Shown here one piece after another: positions 36,303-50,200 of a DNA stretch of 64,000 bases (the stretch's first letter is position 1; every line of letters starts with the position of its first letter). The translations under genes and the position numbers were made by a program. A model generated the notes under the pieces. It was not told the origin of the DNA and ran no database searches. It saw only the letters and a program-made list of their open reading frames with translations. The stretch is from Pseudoscleropodium purum (taxonomy: Eukaryota; Streptophyta; Bryopsida; Hypnales; Brachytheciaceae): the NCBI GenBank assembly GCA_963969395.1, contig OZ017802.1:8124501-8188500 (forward strand), given 5' to 3'.

Positions 36303-37236
36303 TTAACCCCTAAAGGTCAGACACTATGTTTTCAACAAAAACGCTCCAAAACTGTCAGTTTTGATACAAGCATCAAATTTTAAATGAAAAATATTTTTGG
36401 ACACACGTAACCATAGGATCTTGTAGTAAACTATTTTGAAAAGATGTGGAAAAAATTTCAGAATTTTCCACCGTGTAGATTGCAAGATATTAATGTTGGA
36501 AGTGACAAAAACCATTTTTTTGATCCTGTGAAAATACAGGTAGCTGCACTTCACAAGGTCACATTTGTATGAAAAAATGTCCAAAATGATGGTTACTCTT
36601 TGGATTCATTCTTCACGGTAAGTTGGCTACATGCTTACAAAATTTTAGATCATTTGGAATTGCTCAACATATAGGAAAAAATTAGTAAATAGAAAGAAGT
36701 ACAAAGTGATTCAAAACACTAAATTATTAAGAATTTAATTATGGAATTGAAAATTTCCAATCCCAACAATGGTAATGTAGTAATAAACAATCTGTATCAT
36801 ATCTTTTAATTTTTTTCAAAAAATATTAAAAATTGAGTTAAATAAAAGACTCCAAAGTTTATTTTTGAGTAGAGAATCCATGATTGCCCACAAATTAGAA
36901 CACCTCATAACTCTTATCTTGTAAATCAAAATAGAATGATTAAAAGCTTTTTACATATATATACATCTAGAGAATCAATTTCAAATTTTAATTTTTGAAA
37001 AAAATGTTTTAAAAAAAAAAATTGGGGTTGCCTGCCGAGCATTGAAAATTACATATCATGCAATAACTTTTGAATCATGTAGTCAAAAGTTATAAAAATT
37101 GTTGGGCCTTAAAGTTATTCCTTGGACACATGTTGTGTGAAAATTCAGCGAAAGAAACTAAAAACTCCATTCGTAGTGAGCTGCCCAAAATCGCTATGTT
37201 GCCAAAAAAATCGCAGTTTGGACCTTTAGGGATTAA
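36303..37236 (+). mobile_element. TTAA-ended MITE, full length (piggyBac-like)
   Basis: 934 bp. Left TTAACCCCTAAAGGTC and right GACCTTTAGGGATTAA are near-perfect inverted repeats, the clearest in the family. The interior carries ACCATAGGATCTTGTAGTA, TTTTCCACCGTGTAGATTGC and AATGTCCAAAATGATGGTT. No coding capacity. Confidence 0.88.
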
Positions 37237-37712
37237 CAGACATTCAATTTTTTTTTCCTTGATGGAAGGTTTGTTGCCTTGATCTTTTCCAAAGTGAAGA
37301 ACAGTCAATAAGTTAGCGAGTCCAGTGTATGTTATGATGTTTATTGTGTTCCTGTCCCTTCCCTTCCTGTAGCCACAACCTCCAAGCAGGCCACTGAGAT
37401 TTTCTCTGACTGCAAACTCATCATGCAAGTTCCATGTGACTCAAAGGCATGCCACGGAAGTGACGTTATAAATGAGACATTCCAAAAGAAGCTCAGCCCC
37501 ACTGGGCAAGGAAGGGAGGACAGAAGAGACACCTGAAGAGCCCCACTAAGTTAAGCTGATTCCACACCTAGACTAGACTAGCCTAGCTAGCTGAGCTGAA
37601 GGCATTCAGCTTCCATCGTGGCCAGATTCCTTGGGCTTCTCTGAACTTCAGTTAAGTTACCACTTACCAGAGTCACACACTAAGGGTACGAGGTTCATAA
37701 ATGACCCATTTC
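37237..37712. other. GC-richer island, no gene recognised
   Basis: Mixed-composition DNA between a MITE and a long-arm repeat. No coding stretch is recognised. It may be interior of the same kind of element as 55961-57313, but sequence matching between the interiors was not seen. Confidence 0.3.
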
Positions 37713-37966
37713 AGAGCTGAAACTGAGTTTGGGGGAGGTGAAACTTCTTGGAAATATTTTCCAGTCAATTTTCCTTGAAAGACGAGTGGAATTGCCATCT
37801 GACCCAAGTGGTTTCATATTTGTTTGAGCTCTGTCGAATTAGTTATGAAATTTTGAAGTTCAAATGGCTAAAATCACCCACCTCTTCAAATGTACACTAT
37901 TTGGTTATTGCTAAAGGCTATGAAAAAGAAACATATACAAATAGTGTACATTTGAGGAGGAAGGTG
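37713..37966 (+). repeat. Arm of the long-TIR family, ending in a foldback
   Basis: 37713-37903 matches the right arm at 57121-57313 (TTTTCCTTGAAAGAC, GAATTAGTTATGAAATTTTG, AAATGTACACTATTTG). It is followed within 34 bp by an inverted copy of its own tip: 37875-37903 against 37938-37966, 29-nt arms with three mismatches. This looks like two element ends abutting. Confidence 0.6.
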
Positions 37967-38209
37967 ACTTTAGAGCCTTTGCGCTTTTAGGACTTCCAAC
38001 CTTGCCTAATTAAGGTAAGCTTAAATTAACACCAACTTGTTTGATTAAGCTAATTGTACTCTTACTCCTTTAGGCAATTTTAGTGGGCAAGAAAGGTATT
38101 GAAGGGCTAGCAAATTTGAAAAAGTCTACTTGGCCTTACCCTTCAATACAAGGGGTAGAGGCCCTAGCATTGAAGGAAGAAGGTAAGGTGGGTACCCCCA
38201 AATTGCCAC

Positions 38210-38460
38210 TTTTTGCTATTGTGTCTAGTTAATATTATTAAATTGATCAAACTTTTGATGATTTTCTTGTTGGAAAGGAAAAGGAGGTTTCAACATACCA
38301 AAGAATGCAACATTTGGATACCATACACAAAAGTTAGTAAGGGTCAATTTTATTTAGAAAAATTTCTAAGATTGTTTCTTCAACATATGTGCCTATTGAT
38401 TTTGAAGATTTACATAGAGCAATGATGGAGGTTTTAGGTAGGGGGCCATTTAGGTGGTAA
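38210..38460 (+). repeat. Repeat shared with 57410-57640
   Basis: Both segments follow the long-TIR arm on the same side and share TTGTCTCTAGTTA-like, ATTAAAGAATG-like, GATGTACATAGAG-like and GGCTCATTTGGAGG-like words. The arm pairs are therefore parts of a larger repeated unit. Confidence 0.5.
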
Positions 38461-41122
38461 AAGAGGACATATTGCTTCTTTAATGTACAAAGAGTATAAA
38501 TATCATAGTGTATATACATACTTTAAGTGTCCAATGGGATTTGAACTTCAAAATTTATAGTTAATTCTACAAAAGTTCAAAGAATTCACATTGAATGCCA
38601 ATTTTATTTATCTTATTAAACATTTACTAAAAAATCTTTTTATAAGTTGAATCCCCAAAATTATTGAATGAGTTAGTAAATGGTCCCTTTATAGATCAAA
38701 ATGTTACATTTGACATTATTGTTGACATGAAAATAGATGGATATTCATAAAAATGTGTCAAAAATACATGGATTTCTTCTTGTATCAATAATTGCAATCA
38801 TAGAATAGCTTTAGATCTCATTGAAGTATAAATCTACTTCAATTTTTCACTATTAATTTATGATCTTTACAAAAAAAAATTTAATTCTAGCTAATGATTT
38901 TTATAAAATATACATTCCAAAAAATATTAAATTTTTTAACTATTGCTTTATATATTTATATTAAAACTTTCCAAAATGATCTCAATTGTTATTTTTTAAA
39001 TCTAGTATGCACAATGAACTATAATAAAACACACTTTTAGTGTAAAATTTCTCATGTATTCCATGTTGAGATTTTTTGATAGATTGTCAACATAATTATG
39101 TACCTTGGATGGAGCCGGTTTGCAAAAACTTTCATACACTTCAAAATCAATTTTTCATTTGAAAGTGATAGTTTTCAAGGTTTTTAAAACAATGCAAAGT
39201 AGTGCATTATGACAAAAATGTGGTATATCAATGTGTGCAAATGTCCACTTTTTAATTGTAGATTTTTAAAACTCAATTATTAACCAAATTGGAGTTCAAT
39301 TGCAATGTGAAAGTAGGTATAAGGTTTTTAGATAAATACTTCAACACTTTCTCCAAGTAACAAATATTCTAACATTTGGTATGCTTTTAATGCTTTGTGT
39401 TATTTTCTAACAAATTTTTTGACTACAACAATTTTAATTTGGAGTATAAAATGCAAGAATGTCTTAAATTGTACTAAATGAAAAGTGTAGAAATTTCCAA
39501 TTTTACCAAAATCTATTACATGTCAATATTAGAGTTCATTGTTAAAATATTAACAAGAAATACAATACAAAACTAAAAAAATATGATTTGTGAAAGGAAC
39601 AAGAGTTTATACTCAATTGTCACAATATGACATGGTGACCAAATGAATAGTATTGTTTGTAATTTCCATTGTCTTAAAATATGGGATTTGAACTCAAAGC
39701 CATAGTTATATTGTCTAATTAACATTCTAAAGAAAATCATTGAAAACAATTTATGTAAGCTAAACAACTATGGTACATGTATTAACCTTGAAGTTCAAGA
39801 TATAAATTGTGAGGTTTGAAATGTCAAAAGTTACTAGAGGTGAACATTGTATAGTGGTTCAATGCTTTGTCTTTGACGTATTTAGGGTTTAGGTCACATG
39901 TGAAATTGACATAAATCATAGGAGGCTAGATTGTATTGGTGAAGAACTTGTCCAAAATGTTATGCCCATCACATCCATTTCCAAAATTATACAATATCTA
40001 CACAAGACAAAAGACCACAAATACAACAAGACATTCAAAATAAAGAGGTTTCATTTGCTTCTAATTTCAACCTTCTCCCTCGTAGACTATAAGGGCTAGG
40101 GATAAATATACAAGCATTTGATCATCAACTTGAAAACCCCTCTAAACAGACACCTTTTTAGCATGCACAATGTCTAGGTCATCTTCAATATCGACAAACT
40201 AAAACTCATGTTTTTGAAAAAAGTGACTTTTTTTATCTACCCAAGCTACCTGAGCTGGAAAAACAAACCACATATCATACAATAATTTTTTAACCATGCT
40301 TTGTCCTCAAATATATGTGTAAAAAAAATATTGACCTCTTGCAAAGCAAAACTTCATAAGAAATAACAAAGTAGAATATGCACCATACTACTTAGTAATT
40401 TGAGGTATGATAGACAATCATAATGTAAACATGAAACTAATTCCTATAAAGCATGGGCTTGGTTTGTCATATCTATTGTTCACAAATTCAAAAGACATAA
40501 TTCAAACTTAGGATAGATTTGACTATTCATACAAGATAAGTAGAGTATTGGTTGAATTCCAAATCTCCTTGATGAATTACAAATCAAGTTTGTATAATTG
40601 TACAACTTATTCTTTAGAGAAACCTTGTCCAATGGTTAGTTGGCTACAATCCTACTAAAAATTGGTACACAACCATTTATCAAAGATTCTCATATCCATG
40701 CACTTTAATAGTAGAAAGTATCATTTTCTAGGCACGTACCATTCTATCCCAAACCTACTATCCAATGATGTTTTCATGTCTCAACCTTCTGGGTGCGGTT
40801 GAAATAGTGACATCTTAAACTTGAATAGAGCTTTAATGAAATTAGTGGCTTTGAGTTCACACACAATAATTTTATGTTTAGTTATAGAAGTCATTATTAC
40901 TTCTTTTGGATCATACAAATTGATTATGCCTATCACTTCTAACAAGACAATACATACACCAAGATGCACTTCCCTTATTCTAAATTGAATATCTCCACCT
41001 AGTAAAAGTTACTAATTTTGTTGGTTAACTTATGACCCCATTTTTTGTTCTATCCCTCAAATCTAGGATATAAAATAAAGTGGATGTAATGACAATATTT
41101 AAATAACTTCAAGCCTTGAATA
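38461..41122. other. AT-rich sequence with one MITE fragment
   Basis: No gene seen. A segment near 40205-40330 (ACCCAAGCTACC, ACATATCATACAATAA, TTTTAACCATG) matches an interior part of the TTAA-ended family. The rest is unassigned. Confidence 0.4.
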
Positions 41123-42078
41123 TTAACTTCTAAATGATTTTGACTAATTTTTCACCAAAACCACTCCAAAACTGCCATTTCTAGTACAAGTACCAAATTT
41201 TAGAAAAAAATAATAATTTGGACACATGTAACCATAGGATTTTGAAGTATTCTAGTTTGAAAGGATGTGAAAAAAAGAATAAAATATTCCACCATGATAA
41301 TTGCAAGAAATTAGCATTTGAAGTGAGAAAAATCCTTTCTTGGGCCTTGCAAAAATCAGGGCAGTTCCACTTCATTAGGTCACATTTGGATGAAAAAATG
41401 TTTGAAATGGTGGTTAACCTTTATATTCATTCTTCAAGTTAAGTTGGCTAGATGCTTGAAAATTTTCAAATCATTTGGAATTGTACACCATATAGGAAAA
41501 AAATAGTAAGTAGAAAGGAGGAGAGAATGATTCAAAATACTAAATTGTTAAGAATTGAAATATGGAATTGAAAAATGACAATACCAATGGTTTTAATGTT
41601 GTGATAAACAATCTATATATAATGTTTTAATTTTTTTCCAAATATATTGAAAATTGAATTAAATAAAGGACTTCAAAGTTTGGCTTAGAGTAGAGATTCA
41701 ATAATGACTCACAAATTCTTGCAAACTAAGACTCCTTATAACTTTTGATCCATTGATCAAAATGAATGATTCAAAGCTTTCCATATATATATAAATCTAT
41801 AGAACCAATTTCAAATTTTAATTTTTTTCTTAAAGTGATTTTTAAAGAAGTTTTTTTTGTTGCCCAAGCTACCCATAGAGCAATGAAAATTACATATCAT
41901 AAAATAACTTTTTAACCATGTAGTAAAAAATTATTTAAAAATAAATTTGGGCCGTAAAGCTACTCTTTGAGCACATGTGGTAAAATTTCAAAGAAAAAAA
42001 ATAAAACCTACATTTTGTAGTGAATTGCCCAAAATTGCTATGTTGCCAAAAAAAACACTTTGGCATTTGATCTTATTT
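41123..42078 (+). mobile_element. TTAA-ended MITE, full length, ends eroded
   Basis: About 955 bp. The left end has eroded to TTAACTTCTAAATG and the right to GGCATTTGATCTTATTTAT, but the interior matches the family throughout (ACCATAGGATTTTGAAGTAT, TTCCACCATGATAATTGCAA, AAATGGTGGTTAACCTTTAT). The right boundary is approximate. Confidence 0.75.
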
Positions 42079-45000
42079 ATAAGATGAAGATTGACATTAG
42101 TTGTAGATAAATCTACTACAAAGTGGGAACCTAGAAGTAACCAATAGTAAACTAGTACTAATAACGTTTTTTCACCTAGTTCAATCTTTGCTTCCAGTAA
42201 TTAGTTCTTCTATTTTAGAAAATTAACATTAAATCTAATCTTCCATCAAATATAAAGGATCCAAATTTGCCACTAATTTTTTATTTCTCTAATATAAGAT
42301 TCCTATAATTGTTGTGAAACACTTGTTGACTTTGTCATATCTACTACCTTTGTATGAGCTTTAGGCTCCATTTCAAATTGTTTTTCAAGGTGCATGGGAC
42401 AATATACTAGACAATTGCAAATTGTAAAGCAATATTTGCACATTATCAAAAGATAAAAATAGCTAATCAATATTATATATATATATATATATAATTTTTA
42501 ATCTGATTATTAAGGGTTTCCATCCACTATCTAATTGAAGCCCTATCTAGAATCATGAATCATTCTTATAGTTTTTTATGTCTTCAACTAAGAATTTCTT
42601 CAAGGCTTCCACAATATGTTTAGAGACATTGCAAAATTGGTCCTTTAGGTTGTGCAAAGTAAACCATGTTAGAGTTGTCATCTTGCTGATGACTTTTGTA
42701 GGGTTATTAGTAATACACATTTTTGTGTTTTGGTTGAAGTTTGGTATCTAGAATTGAAAAATACATAGAACAAGCACTATTACAAATCCCCTTTGAAAAA
42801 TTATTTTAGATCATGATTAAATCTTCATTCTATTGTTAATTGAATTAGTTTTAGTTAGATTTAATACAAAATCATAGTTTGAAATGTTTTTTAGAATAGA
42901 ATTGTACTAGTGAAGGAAGCATCAGTAAAGAACGAGCAATAGAAGATCATGTACTATGACTATAAAGGTCTTGTTGTCTTTAACTTGCAAAATCTTCTCC
43001 CTATAGTTTGATTTGCTGCTTTAGGTGGTTGAACCATTGTACACGAAGATGCTTTGATGGTTTGCCCTCAATAAAGTTGACAATTACCACATGTTTGGCT
43101 AAATATAGTATTTCATGCTTCATAATACTATGTTCTACCTTGATTTTTTGTTTGCCTAAATAATACCACAAGTACTTTTCTAATAGGGTTCTTTTAGGTG
43201 GTGCTTTTATGAAATGTTATGTTCTTTTATTATTGTCTTGCTAAAAGTTTTGCTTCCTCTTTAGATTAACTATGTTGTGAGTCTCTTTAGCCATTGCAGT
43301 GACATCCTTTTGAATTTTACACGTTTAATATATATCATAGTTGTTTGGTTGAGTATATCAGAATCTATAGTAATTCTCTCATGAAATAATAACTTAAGAC
43401 AATCAGATATATTTGCAAAAAAAACAAATGACTAATGCAAAATCTAACAATCCTAAGTTGATTGGGCACACATTTGCTCTTAATCCATAAATCTCAAAGC
43501 ACTGATGCACTCACTCTTCACTTGTTTTATGTACAATTTATTTATATTGTGTATAAATTTTCTTTACTTTTTCCACCCAAATGTTAGGATTATTTTAAAA
43601 CCTCCACAAAAATCTGATTCTTTTATAAATAAAATAATTTTTTAAATTTCATTTAAGATATTATTTGAAATAATTCTTCCATATTTAGTATCCAAATAGA
43701 AAATTCAAAGTAACTGACATTGAAAATTGAGCACATACCTGTAGGATCCATAATTGATGGGTTAAATATCATGCTCTTTTATTTTACTTTTCAAAATTGC
43801 TTTATAATTTTTTACTTGATTAATGTTTCAAATTTTCATTAATGAATTACATTTCATATAAAATAAATCCAAAAAACTAAAAAATCTTCCATTGAGCAGA
43901 TTAATGAAATTTTTTATTAATTCAAATCGTACTATCAAAATTTTGATATTAGTCATAATGATTTTTAAATGATGAAAATAAATCTAATTATTGGATTTTT
44001 TGAGACAATATGAATTTAAAACACTTATGATGCTAGATTAATTATAATTGTTATAAAAATTTATATGTTTATAGATAATAACATTTTTGTTGACTTTTGA
44101 AGTTGAACATCTAATGCATTTTACATTAGTTGTCATTATTGATCATTAACATTTCAAAGTATCTCTATAACAAGTAAATGAATGAAGATCTTATTAGTAT
44201 TTATAATTAACACTCTTATAAAAAGTAATTTTTGAATTTCAGATCATTTGAGAAATTTACCCTCTAAATGTTTGAGTGGAAATAATATAGCATGGATTCT
44301 TTCAAATCCCTATAGATTCGTCACATCTCACCTACACTTAAATATACCAATTGGAGAGGTATATCAATCTAAATTTAGAATTAAAATTAGTAATTCAATT
44401 AGCGATATTAGATTCAATTCTATAGAACAAAACATTCGGGGTGGTGGGAGGCATTTTTTGAGTACGATATTTACTATTAACAATTAAAATTTGATACTGA
44501 AAGGAAAGAATATTGAAGCCAAAAAAAGTGGGAAGATTGAGTAGTAAAGAGTATTGATGAATATAAGCATTTGAAACCAAAGGAAAAATTATTATTTTGA
44601 TAAATGATTTGAATTTGGCATGTACATAATTTCAATGAAGTCCACACTCAAAGTGTTATGGTTTATACAAACTTACCCCTAAGTAGATTACAATAATTTT
44701 GTAAGATATATGCATTGCAAAAAAAAAGTACTAAAAACAAACTTAGCAATAAAGCTCTAAGATTTGTACTAGCAACACTAAGGTTTGATCCCTATTGATC
44801 TTGCTAACATGTACCTTCAATGAGCCTTGAAGTTTCTTCAAAGAAATCTAAGATCTTCAAAAATGTCACGATTTTAAGGATACTCATACATAGTTTGAAA
44901 GAACCACTTGAAGATTTCAAGTTTTTACACAAAGTATTATAAAGTTCACCTAAGATACTTGGTAGATGCACCTAAGTCTCTTGGCCTAAATTTGTATGGT

Positions 45001-47299
45001 AGTAATTGGTCCTAACATTCAAAATATTCCAAACTCGTTGAAAATATTGAAAAATCCTCCAAAGACAAAGTAATGTGCTACACATAGGTTTGAAATGTTC
45101 TTGAACATGATGTTTCATGATATACATCTCTAATAGTCACTAGTAGTTGATGTTCAAATGATATCTAATTGCCAATTTACAAACTTAGGTCAAAATGCAC
45201 AAGTTGTGAGACACATACATTTTTCTAAAAAAAAGATTAAAAAATGAACTATATTTGTGTAAAGTCATTTGAATCTACTAACATATCAATCAAAACATTA
45301 GAGTTTCATATTCTAGTTGTAACATTTGATTCTAAGGTATTTGATAGTCAAAATTACCATAAAAAATATTTTAAAAATTCACTAGGACACTAGCTACCTT
45401 TTAAATCAACCTATCTAATCTCTAAGTTATAACTACAAATTGTATTGAGATTTGCACTCATGGGCAATAGTAAAAATGAAATCTATTTTGATGGTCAAGT
45501 TTACAAAGTATCGGTCACTTGGAAAGTGTATAAAATTATTTAAAAATGACCCTTCTACTTTTGAGCTAGACTAGAGAGTTTAGGAGTTAAAAATTTAAAC
45601 CACAAAATGTAGATTAAAATACATAGGCATTTTAAATATGCACAAAGCATCAGAGGATAGTCCTTGTCAAGAAAAATTAAAACAATGTTGTAATATACAT
45701 GCCTTGTTCAAAGACATAACTTGTTTTATAAGTTGCATTTAGATATCATTGTTGAAAATCTTTTTAAAAATAATTGTAGGTCTTCTAACTTCTACCAATG
45801 CACATTTGACTTCTTATTGACCTCAAAAAATGTAATCTTTTTTATATTCTTGAAATAAATCCACAATACAATGGAATGATCTTTAAAACTTCATTCTAGA
45901 CTATAACTCATAGAATCGAGTGTACTTGCCAAAACAATGGAATATTGTTTATAAAACTAATTGTACCTTGCAAACTCAAAATTTCCAATGATATTGAATG
46001 TTGGAAGTGCATTGTATAAGATGAAAATAAGTTGTCCCATTACAAAAAGTTTAGCAACAAAAGAGAACATATCTTTGTAAATCATTTAATACCTTACAAA
46101 GATATCTTTCACTATTCATCACTAATATATATACCTATGGGATGAAATTAGATATTTTAAGAACATATTGTATTGAGATTAATCTTCTTTCTTTACTCCT
46201 TAATAACAATCACAATAATTTTGATTTTTCACAAAAGAATTTGAATTTTTTAACTTATAGAAGATATATGTTTTTATGTGTGAAAAAAATATGTAAAAAT
46301 AGTTACAAAAATGGGAACATATAGTGTAGGGATTTTAATGCTCAATTCTAATTATAGGCCCATCTTTTTAGGATTCAAAAAAATGAGTCCATTTTTAGCA
46401 TAGTCGCCATTCCATGCAAGTAGGAATGAATCCATAAAGAATTCATAACCTTAGTGAAGTCCATTTGAGGAGAGAGGACAAATCCTCATTAGATGGAGTT
46501 TTTTTTTGTTTTTTTAAATGGAAATGCTTTAGCATTATAATACCCTTCTTCTAAACCCTTAATTGGGCATGGTTGACCAAGATCCTACCATCCAACATTG
46601 ATATTATGTTTAGGTGATGTGAAATCAAAGCTTCACTAATTATGAGAAGCAACATCTCTTTCAAGGATAGATCTTCAATTCTTCAAAGATTAACCTTGAA
46701 TTACTTAGGAGGCCAAAAAATAGCTTTTGGACGACATTTATTTCTTTTGTGGGACAAAAAATAGAAAATTCTCATCCAATTGGGAGGGGCCTTGATTGAG
46801 CACTTTTGCAAAAACATGGAGTTGAAAATCTTCTTTTACATGGTAATGTTTATTTTCTATATAAGATGTTTAATTCATAGATCACCATGTAGTGTACTTT
46901 AGCTCCTTGCTCTTAATATGAACTTGAGCCAAACTACTAAAATAAAGCTAATGAAGTGTAGTTTCTACTTTTTACTCCAACTTCAAAACTTGAAAAACTT
47001 GAAAAATTAAATATTCTATTAGAATTTGAACTTTGAGCTGTAACCACTATCTTTTGATTTTCTAATTATTGAAAGACGTGATAGATATTTTATCCTATTA
47101 TATTCTATCTATGATATACAACCATAGAAACATTTTAAAATTTCCCAAAGATAATTTTGTATTTGATATAAATTTTCTTCACTTTTCCTTAAGAAATCAT
47201 AGGTACTTAAAAAATTTCACCAAAAAAAAATCTGAAAACTTTATGACTTATAGATCAGATGTGATTTCACCTCAGCAAAATATAAATAATTTCTTTGTA
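42079..47299. other. AT-rich sequence, nothing recognised
   Basis: More than 5 kb without a supported gene. It includes a short (AT)n run near 42475-42492. Some weak mutual similarity to 49500-50000 was suspected but not resolved. Confidence 0.4.
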
Positions 47300-50200
47300 A
47301 ATTCTTTGGAATAAACTCCCAGTTTCAATTTATTTATTTATTCAAGAATAAATGAGGGATCAGAATTTTGCAGTTCACTTCTGTGGTCTGCCCTTTCAGG
47401 GCAAGCCAGGTCGGTGTTACTTATGTTCTAACCGTGTAGGATAGAATCCAAAAATTAGCAAGCATAGTCCATGTTTCAAGAAAAAATAAAAATAAAATAA
47501 TAAAATAATAGCAAGCAATAACATAACACCCAAGAAACTTACTATATCTTCAAAAAGAGAAAATGATCCCATATTTCCTCTTAGAAAAAATTTAAAAACA
47601 GAAAAAGGAAGAAAATAACTTTTTCATTCAAAAGCTCATCAGTCACTGCCAAACGCCCTTCCGAACCTTGTTTTGTTTCAACCCAAAATTTAAAATGTTT
47701 TAATAACTTAAATAAACCCTACTCTTGGCCCATTCTCGATATGTGATCTACGACAAACGAGAAACTGCACATCCATGGCCTCCATTCATCCGGAAAAATG
47801 GATGAAAAGGTTGTCCAGTCATCCAAAAATCAGAGTCCAAAACTGAACAGACGACAGTACTGAGAATTTTAAATATTAACTAAGTTAAGTTATGCATGGA
47901 TGATCGGTAGTGACGGAGCATTTAAACTTATTACAGTTACAGTTAGTTAAGATAGAATGAAACCATTTCTTAAACTATTTGCAAATCTAATTTTAATGGT
48001 TGGGATTCCTTCATTCTTTTATTCCCTTCTCGTTAGCACAGTGTTCAGTTCACTTAATATACCCCTTCAATGGACGAACCCGTTATTAATGTTAAGCCCT
48101 AGAAGTAAGTTAAATATTTTCCAACAGTTAAGTTAGCATAAGTTATATTCATAACAAATCAAGTAAATGGAATTTGAAAAGAATGATATATATAACTAAA
48201 AAATGTTCCTGGATTGACAGAGGATTTATGACTTTCGTTTTCTCAGTCAGTGGTCATTTGTTACAATTTTATTAGTCTGTGGTGTAGATCGTTTATTAAC
48301 ACTTCCAAGGGTTAAAACAATGAAGAAGAGAATCAATTCATTTGTGTCAAAAAAAATAGGAAAAAGAAAAGAATCAATTTTGGTTAACACTTAATTCTTA
48401 AAAGGTATTGTCTTCTTTTGAAATTTCACACCCTTTTATGAATTTCTCAATATAATTATGTTATTTATTCCAATTTCATCAAAGTGGTAAAAACTACTTT
48501 GGATGAACGTGAGATTATTTAGACAATGCATTGTCCCAAAGCACTATGTTCATCTTCCAAAGCACTTTGATAAAAAAAAATGAAGGTTAGAATAAGAAAC
48601 AACAATTTGAAATTTAAATCTAAAAAATAGCTAAAAGACTAGAGAGTCCATTTTTGAGATTTGGGGGACTTTAGGCAAGCTCTATAGACTTGATAGACTC
48701 TTAGGAATTTTTGTGTGGATAACTCCTAATCATCATATTTTACTTGTTTGAACCCCTAAAAACAATAGACTCGAGTAGGTTCATACAAAGTCAGTTTTGA
48801 ATGGATGAAAGGAAAATTTGTACCAAAGATGTGCTTGTACATTTGCATTAGCTTTGTGAATTATAACTCCCTTTTTCCATTAGATGCTTGAATCAAAAGT
48901 TATAGGGCTTGAAAGTTTAGGGGCAAACTGAACAACGTATAGTCTAAAGGACAATATATCTCGCAATTTATGAAATTCAATGGGCAAAAAAAAATTCTAC
49001 ACATTTTCATCACAATGTAGAGAAAATTATTATTTTTTTCCAATTTTCACTCAATGCATTGAAAATGGCAATTTTAGAACAATTTTGAAACCATTAGCAA
49101 AAATTCTAGAGTAAATTCATGATTTTACTTTTATTTTTTTAGCACTCAATGAAGAAAAAGAAGGCTCTATGTTGACTTCTAGGATTTTGATCCTTCCAAA
49201 AATTGAATTCTCTTCCAAAATTTGATATCTTGTTCAAATAGTTGCTTTGCTTTGAACATCTTTTTAGTGCAAAATTGCTTTGGGGATATTATACACTTCT
49301 ATTACCTTTAAAAATTGGCATGCAAGCAACCAACATAACTACCTATGCAATGGTCTAAGTTCCCAAAGTTAGATAGTTTTTTCTTCTCCAAAAGTTGAAT
49401 TGAACTATATTGCCCCTGTTGAAAAAGGGTTTAAAATTATTTTACTTTCTTCTTTTATATTTTAATTATAATAAATGCATCAAAAAGCAATTGTTTTAGA
49501 TACTTTTGTAAAATATATCCTTAGTGTATTAAGAATTTAGTCATTTTGACAAGTATTTTAAAAGTTATAAGGATTTTTTTATTCCAATGTCAAAGTGGAC
49601 AACTACAAATATATTCTAAAAATGATTAATTATTTCTTTTTGACTAGATAAATTGATACCTAATCCAAAACATTTGAACATTCTATTCCAACTAATGAGA
49701 TAAAAGCTACATAGGTTTTCATTTTGCAAATAGTGAAGGGAGAATAAATATATAAAGTCATTTTTAAACTCGATTGTCAAAATTTTCAAACAAAGCTATA
49801 AGATATGTATTGCTTACTCTAACATTTTTCGCCATTGTGATTGATAACTCTAAATTTTTTGTCAAAGTTATTAGGGATATAGGTAATTATTTCATCATAT
49901 ACTACCTTCTACATTTTTACTTTTCAAAAGATGGTTGTGAAATATTTTTTAGTTGATTTTTTATTCAAGCACTTACAATCCATTTTCCTATACTTTGGTT
50001 AAAACGCACAAATTATAAAGGACACATTCAACTATATATATTTTTTAAATTGCAGGGACAAAACTTTGTATTTGGGAAGATTCTAAAAAACTAATTTTGA
50101 AGTTTGATTATATTGATCTTGCAATCAAGGAGGACCTTCTAGTCACTGGGATCTTCTAGTCAACTTCAACTAGATTGCAACTATTGGATTGATTGAAAAA

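Noticed and set aside
35999..36383. Frames spanning the gap
   Set aside because: Mostly N; open only because the gap has no stops.
39670..39700. tRNA T-arm-like sequence (GAGTTCAAATCCC on minus)
   Set aside because: No acceptor stem, anticodon arm or D-arm could be formed around it.
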